From an uncultured bacterium (GTDB lineage: Bacteria; Cyanobacteriota; Vampirovibrionia; Gastranaerophilales; Gastranaerophilaceae), in the NCBI GenBank assembly GCA_900551675.1, contig URXH01000078.1, forward strand, positions 1 to 8,727: DNA of 8,727 nt. The letters are read 5' to 3'. The notes under the pieces were generated by a model. It ran no database searches. It saw nothing but the letters and a program-made list of their open reading frames with translations, and had not been told where the DNA came from. Positions 5,323 to 8,727 of this stretch are shown here, piece after piece (positions within the stretch are counted from its first letter, which is position 1; each line of letters starts with the position of its first letter). A program made the translations under genes and the position numbers.

Positions 5323-7293
5323 ATGAAAAAGATTAACTCGAGAAAATCTATTTTTAAGGCGATATTATGCTTTGCAATGATTGTTTCTGCATCATATACA
5401 ACAGCCAATGCTGATGCACTCGGCGGAATTGATGTTACCCCGCAGCAAATGCAGATGATTCAAGGACAAAGCGGATTGAATCAAATGCATGATACAAATA
5501 TCCTGAAAGAAAGATATCAGGATAATTACAGGAATGAAGATTACAATTACTATCAAGAACGCAAAAAACTTGAAAAAGATCCTGATGCCGGAAACCAGAT
5601 TATACAAAATTACAACGGCGGTTCTATTCAGCAGGCAACTGTTGAAGAATTGAATACAAAAGGGGTATTCGTAAATTCTGTAGAAGTTGCACCTTCTGAA
5701 ATTTTGACAAAAGAAGAAATCAATAAGCTTGTTCAGCCGATTGTCGGTAAAAATGTTTTTATCGAAGACATTCAAAAGGTAATAGACAGCATTAATAATT
5801 TGTATGCCGAAAAAGGTTTTGTAACGGCAAGAGCTTTTTTACCTGAACAAACAGTTGAAAACGGCAACATCTATATTGCTTTAACAGAAAGTAAAATCGG
5901 AAATATTACTGTTGAACAAAACAGATGGACAAAAGACGGATATATCACAAGCAGGTTGCCGCAAAAAGAAGGCGAGTTGTTTGATATTGTTGAGCTTGAA
6001 AAAGATGTTCTTGATTTCAACAGATATAATGAAGGCGTAAAACTTACTGCAAACTTGAAAGCCGGTGAAAAGCCGGGTACTACGGATATTGAACTTGTAG
6101 CAGATGAAAACTTCCCCTTCCACATAATGGGTATTATGGATAACGCCGGACGATATAATACAGGCAGTATCAGAGGCGGTGCAATGATTTATGCCGACAG
6201 TTTATTCGGACATAGAGACAGAATGTCTTTAGGTTCGTATTTTTCCAGAGGTGCACAGAGCCCGTTCTTTGATTACAACTTCCCCGTAAACAAACATGAC
6301 GGACGTGTCGGTTTTATGTTCTCATCTACATTTGCTGATATCAAATACGGTCCTCTCGTACCTTTAAAAATAGGCAGTAATGCATACCAGTATTCATTGT
6401 ACTACACACAGCCGATTGTAAGAAAACCGGGTTTTGAATTAAAAGCATACGGCGGATTAAACTACAAACGTGCAAGAACATTCAGTGATATAGGTATACT
6501 TGATGATTACCTAGGAAGCACAGATAATATTACATCTGCAGAAGTTGCTTTGATGTTAAGAAAAGATACTAAATATGGTATCTGGTACTTAAATCAGGAT
6601 GCATATTATTCGTTCCCGATATTTAACAGCGACAGAGATAACAACTACTTTAAATACAGCGGCAGTATCGTAAGATTACACGACTTTTCTCACGGTATTA
6701 TAGGTCAGTTGAGAAGTAATTACCAAATTATCCCCGGAGATAAAAGAATTCCTTATCTGGATCAGATGCAAACAGGTGGTTTGGCTACAGTAAGAGGCTA
6801 CTCTGAAGGTATGATGATCGGTAAGAACGGGTACTTTATAAGCGGAGAGCTTATGTTCCCGATATTGCCGAGAGAAATTACAAGCCCCAGATCAGGAGAA
6901 AAAATTCCGTTTATAGGCAAATATGTAAAAGGTGCAGTATTTGCAGATACTGCAGGAATCTTCCCGACAGCAAGCGAAGATATTTACGGCGGCAGCTACT
7001 TTGCAGCATCAGTCGGTATGGGGTTAAGAGTTCAGCTTCCTGGTGATTTAAGTGCAAGACTATACTGGGGCTATCCGTTAATAAGCAATCACTGGGAACC
7101 AGACAGAAAAATGGGACGTTTCCACTTTGAGTTAACACTTTCTCCGAATATTGACGCATTATTAGCTTCAAGAAGCACTGCAGCTGTACCGAAAACACAG
7201 TTCCAGAAAAATGTTGAAGCAGAATATGTCAACAATTATGATGATATAAGACATTATGACTACTTCCGCGATGGCGGCGGCGGATCGTTATAA
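5323..7293 (+). CDS. TpsB-like outer-membrane transporter (ShlB/FhaC/HecB family, Omp85 superfamily)
   Basis: This is a predicted outer-membrane 16-stranded barrel of the two-partner secretion type, which exports a large TpsA protein. Of 656 residues, 1-30 are a signal peptide (KK...RK, hydrophobic core, ANA cleavage site). Residues 31-105 are a Q/N/Y-rich extension with charged helix-like stretches. Two POTRA-like domains follow (about 115-190 and 192-262), then the barrel (about 265-607). The superfamily barrel-lid motif VRGY is at 490-493, and its usual partner F-x-D is seen as VFADTAG (539-545). The last strand reads RFHFELTLS (599-607), and about 49 residues follow it, ending in GGGGSL, where the family normally stops. 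AAGGTGA (5312-5318) precedes the ATG. No TpsA partner is adjacent. A more general Omp85 role is possible; the POTRA number favours TpsB over BamA. Confidence 0.85.
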   Translation: MKKINSRKSIFKAILCFAMIVSASYTTANADALGGIDVTPQQMQMIQGQSGLNQMHDTNILKERYQDNYRNEDYNYYQERKKLEKDPDAGNQIIQNYNGGSIQQATVEELNTKGVFVNSVEVAPSEILTKEEINKLVQPIVGKNVFIEDIQKVIDSINNLYAEKGFVTARAFLPEQTVENGNIYIALTESKIGNITVEQNRWTKDGYITSRLPQKEGELFDIVELEKDVLDFNRYNEGVKLTANLKAGEKPGTTDIELVADENFPFHIMGIMDNAGRYNTGSIRGGAMIYADSLFGHRDRMSLGSYFSRGAQSPFFDYNFPVNKHDGRVGFMFSSTFADIKYGPLVPLKIGSNAYQYSLYYTQPIVRKPGFELKAYGGLNYKRARTFSDIGILDDYLGSTDNITSAEVALMLRKDTKYGIWYLNQDAYYSFPIFNSDRDNNYFKYSGSIVRLHDFSHGIIGQLRSNYQIIPGDKRIPYLDQMQTGGLATVRGYSEGMMIGKNGYFISGELMFPILPREITSPRSGEKIPFIGKYVKGAVFADTAGIFPTASEDIYGGSYFAASVGMGLRVQLPGDLSARLYWGYPLISNHWEPDRKMGRFHFELTLSPNIDALLASRSTAAVPKTQFQKNVEAEYVNNYDDIRHYDYFRDGGGGSL

Positions 7294-7307
7294 AAATATT
7301 GAACAAT

Positions 7308-7348
7308 AAAAATTATGCGGTAACATTAAAGTTGCCGCATAATTTTTT
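7308..7348 (+). terminator. Rho-independent terminator after the TpsB-like gene
   Basis: AAAAATTATGCGGTAAC (7308-7324) pairs with GTTGCCGCATAATTTTT (7331-7347) with one G-T wobble and a six-base loop, and ends in a T6 run (7343-7348). It starts 15 bases past the stop at 7291-7293. It separates the barrel gene from bioD, so bioDA is probably transcribed either by read-through or from a promoter not recognised here. Confidence 0.9.
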
Positions 7349-7363
7349 ATGTGAAATTTTACA

Positions 7364-7368
7364 GAGGA
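7364..7368 (+). promoter_or_regulatory. Ribosome binding site that fixes the bioD start
   Basis: GAGGA lies eight bases before the ATG at 7377. The frame is open further upstream to a TTG at 7299, but that region is the terminator hairpin and encodes nothing BioD-like. The ATG gives the family start TKGIFITATGTDVGKT directly. Confidence 0.85.
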
Positions 7369-7376
7369 ATAAAAAA

Positions 7377-7964
7377 ATGACAAAAGGCATTTTTATAACA
7401 GCAACAGGCACAGATGTTGGAAAGACTTATGTATCAGCACTTATTGTAAAAAAGTTAAGGGAACTTGGAATAAATTGCGGATATTACAAACCTGCTTTAA
7501 GCGGTGCAGAATTTATCAACGGTAAAGTTATTCCGGGCGATTGTGATTATGTATTTAACCAATCAGGTATAGCTAAAAATCCTTCAGATTATGTTTCATA
7601 CATATTTAAAGATGCAGTTTCTCCACATCTTGCATCAGTAATTGAAAATAAGCCGATAAAGTTAAACAAAATAAAATCCGATTTTGAACGTATTAAACAG
7701 GAATTTGATTATATAGTTGTTGAAGGAGCAGGCGGGATTGCATGTCCTTTCAAAATTGATTCAAATAAAATAATATTGCTGGCTGATGTTATCAAAGCAT
7801 TAACTCTTGATGTAATCATAATTGCATCAGCCTCTCTCGGAACAATTAATTCAACCCTGCTTACAGTTGAATATGCGAGACAGAAGGATATTCACGTTAA
7901 AGGAATTATACTTAATAATTATGACAAAAATGATTTAATGCAGAGACAACAAAATACAGATTGA
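7377..7964 (+). CDS. bioD: Dethiobiotin synthetase BioD, main part, cut short by a frameshift
   Basis: BioD uses ATP and CO2 to close the ureido ring of 7,8-diaminopelargonate (DAPA), making dethiobiotin, the step before BioB. The 195 readable residues carry the P-loop ATGTDVGKT (9-17), the KPALSG substrate region (38-43), GDCD (54-57) and VVEGAGG (114-120) with the family glutamate E116. The strand and N-containing GIILNNYD before the C-terminal part are also present. The frame then ends at TGA 7962-7964 after a non-family stretch (QRQQNTD). The expected C-terminal residues continue in the next frame from 7942 to 8052. Read with a one-base correction the protein would be about 224 residues, the normal BioD length. 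As written, it lacks the C-terminal part, where the family completes its nucleotide-binding pocket. It lies directly before bioA. The frameshift could be a real mutation or a sequence/assembly error. Confidence 0.88.
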   Translation: MTKGIFITATGTDVGKTYVSALIVKKLRELGINCGYYKPALSGAEFINGKVIPGDCDYVFNQSGIAKNPSDYVSYIFKDAVSPHLASVIENKPIKLNKIKSDFERIKQEFDYIVVEGAGGIACPFKIDSNKIILLADVIKALTLDVIIIASASLGTINSTLLTVEYARQKDIHVKGIILNNYDKNDLMQRQQNTD

Positions 7965-8052
7965 AGCCTTAACAGGGATTAAAGTTATTACAACAGTTGA
8001 AAAGAACGCAGAATACATAGCAGATTTATCGGAATATTTTAAAGAGGTATAA
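7942..8052 (+). pseudogene. bioD: Out-of-frame C-terminal remnant of bioD
   Basis: In the +1 frame relative to bioD, this reads RDNKIQIEALTGIKV (7942-7986), then ITTVEKNAEYIADLSEYFKEV, ending at TAA 8050-8052. It matches how BioD proteins normally end, with a helix after the RDN and a V-x-x-N-x-x-Y loop. The frame is closed upstream by TAA at 7936-7938, so it cannot be translated on its own as BioD; the reading frame must switch between 7939 and 7961. A net gain of one base (or loss of two) close to ATGCAGAGAC explains it. Its last codons contain the bioA ribosome binding site. Confidence 0.8.
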
Positions 8053-8053
8053 A

Positions 8054-8727
8054 ATGAATAATTGGGCTGAAAAAGATCTAAAATATATCTGGCATCCCTG
8101 CTCACAGATGAAAGATTATGAAGAACTTCCGCCGATTGTTATAAAAAAGGGCAGAGGAATGTATCTTTATGACATGGAAGGAAATAAATATCTTGATGTA
8201 ATAAGTTCATGGTGGTGCAATCTTCTCGGACACTGCAACCAAAAAATAAATGAAGCCGTAAAAAAACAGATAGACGAACTTGAACATGTTATATTCGCAA
8301 ATTTTACGCATACACAGGCAATTACGCTTTGCGAAAAGCTTACCAAAATTCTTCCTGAAGGACTATGTAAATTCAATTTTACCGATAACGGCTCATCCGC
8401 TATCGAAGCAGCAATGAAAGTAAGTTTCCAGTATCATCAGCAGAGCGGAAACCCTCAAAAAACAAAATTTCTAGCATTAACAGACGCATATCACGGAGAA
8501 ACAATAGGAGCGTTATCAACAGGAGACTGCGACCTTTATACAAAACTTTATAAACCTATATTAATGGATATTGTAAGAGTTAAAGGTCCTGACTGCTACA
8601 GATGTCCCTATAGTAAAACAAGAGACAATTGCAATTGCGAATGCTTTGAACATGCTGAAAAAACATTTGCCCGATACGGTCAAGAAGCTTCTGCCATGCT
8701 TGTGGAACCTCTATTACAGGGGTCAGC
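8054..8727 (+). CDS. bioA: Adenosylmethionine-8-amino-7-oxononanoate aminotransferase BioA (5' part)
   Basis: BioA is a class III, PLP-dependent aminotransferase that converts KAPA to DAPA with S-adenosylmethionine as amino donor, supplying the BioD substrate. The visible 224 residues are about half of a usual BioA. The BioA-specific signs are WHPCSQM (13-19) near the N-terminus and SSWWCNLLGH (51-60). DNGSSAIEAAMK (111-122) forms the PLP phosphate loop, DAYHGET (144-150) carries the aromatic residue stacking on PLP, and EPLLQGS (218-224) is cut by the window end. The PLP lysine lies outside. Residues 181-197 hold five cysteines (CYRCPY, then CNCEC). AAAGAGGT (8041-8048) sits five bases before the ATG, inside the bioD 3' end. 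The ATG is one base past the bioD-remnant stop, so the two genes form a tight operon. Confidence 0.93.
   Translation, partial: MNNWAEKDLKYIWHPCSQMKDYEELPPIVIKKGRGMYLYDMEGNKYLDVISSWWCNLLGHCNQKINEAVKKQIDELEHVIFANFTHTQAITLCEKLTKILPEGLCKFNFTDNGSSAIEAAMKVSFQYHQQSGNPQKTKFLALTDAYHGETIGALSTGDCDLYTKLYKPILMDIVRVKGPDCYRCPYSKTRDNCNCECFEHAEKTFARYGQEASAMLVEPLLQGS

Noticed and set aside
5392..5775. Minus-strand open frame of 127 codons, hydrophobic (many I and F)
   Set aside because: It is the complement of the signal peptide/POTRA part of the barrel gene. The hydrophobicity comes from complementing lysine/asparagine/glutamate codons in A/T-rich DNA, not from a membrane protein.
5871..6125. Two overlapping minus-strand open frames
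   Set aside because: Two frames open in the same place opposite a conserved POTRA region, without start signals, are chance.
6911..7198. Minus-strand open frame of 95 codons
   Set aside because: Antisense to the terminal barrel strands of the TpsB-like gene; no family features.
7299..7376. A longer bioD starting at TTG 7299
   Set aside because: The extra 26 codons run through the terminator hairpin at 7308-7348 and have no ribosome site, whereas the ATG at 7377 has GAGGA and starts with the BioD P-loop region.
7942..7961. Programmed ribosomal frameshift in bioD
   Set aside because: No recognised slippery heptamer, stimulatory Shine-Dalgarno-like element or strong downstream hairpin is visible, so mutation or sequence error is preferred; kept as a finding only because it cannot be excluded.
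8167..8376. Minus-strand open frame of 69 codons
   Set aside because: Antisense to the conserved SSWW and PLP-loop region of bioA.
1..8727. tRNA, rRNA, insertion sequence or CRISPR array
   Set aside because: No cloverleaf-like segment, transposase motif, terminal repeats with target duplication or repeat-spacer pattern was found on reading either strand.

Overview
The window is AT-rich bacterial DNA from what looks like an anaerobic, fermentative, two-membrane (diderm) bacterium. The diderm reading rests on an OmpH/Skp-type periplasmic chaperone next to an outer-membrane TpsB/Omp85-type transporter. The anaerobic reading rests on a complete three-subunit [FeFe] hydrogenase. This combination, with biotin genes, would fit the non-photosynthetic Cyanobacteria relatives (Gastranaerophilales/Melainabacteria), but diderm Firmicutes, Fusobacteria or Elusimicrobia cannot be excluded from sequence reading alone. 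The taxonomic guess is inference.

Layout. Bases 2-127 are the last 41 codons of an unrecognised gene, closed by a clear hairpin terminator (145-180). After a non-coding stretch with an inverted repeat comes the hydrogenase operon: hydC (NuoE-like, 304-798), hydB (NuoF-like flavoprotein with a ferredoxin tail, 798-2660) and hydA (H-cluster subunit, 2743-4494). hydC and hydB overlap by one base. hydB and hydA are separated by an 82-base gap filled by an unusual GTGAA/TTCAC repeat hairpin. A terminator at 4542-4580 is shared with ompH, which converges from the minus strand (4596-5057).

Between ompH and the divergent transporter gene (5323-7293) is a 265-base regulatory region. It has a good sigma70-type promoter and two palindromes in the predicted leader. 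The transporter gene ends at its own terminator (7308-7348). A biotin cluster follows: bioD (from 7377), interrupted near its 3' end by a net one-base frameshift, then bioA (from 8054), which runs off the window edge.

How the genes work together. HydC, HydB and HydA would form a soluble NAD(H)-linked hydrogenase. Electrons pass between H2/H+ at the HydA H-cluster and NAD(H) at the HydB FMN, probably with ferredoxin as a third partner (electron bifurcation or confurcation). OmpH and the TpsB-like protein both belong to the envelope, one helping outer-membrane proteins cross the periplasm and one being an outer-membrane barrel. BioA and BioD catalyse two consecutive steps of biotin synthesis, KAPA to DAPA to dethiobiotin.

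No wholly unknown multi-gene system is evident. The points most worth a second look are the bioD frameshift, the intercistronic repeat hairpin in the hydrogenase operon, and the orphan TpsB-like protein with extensions at both ends.
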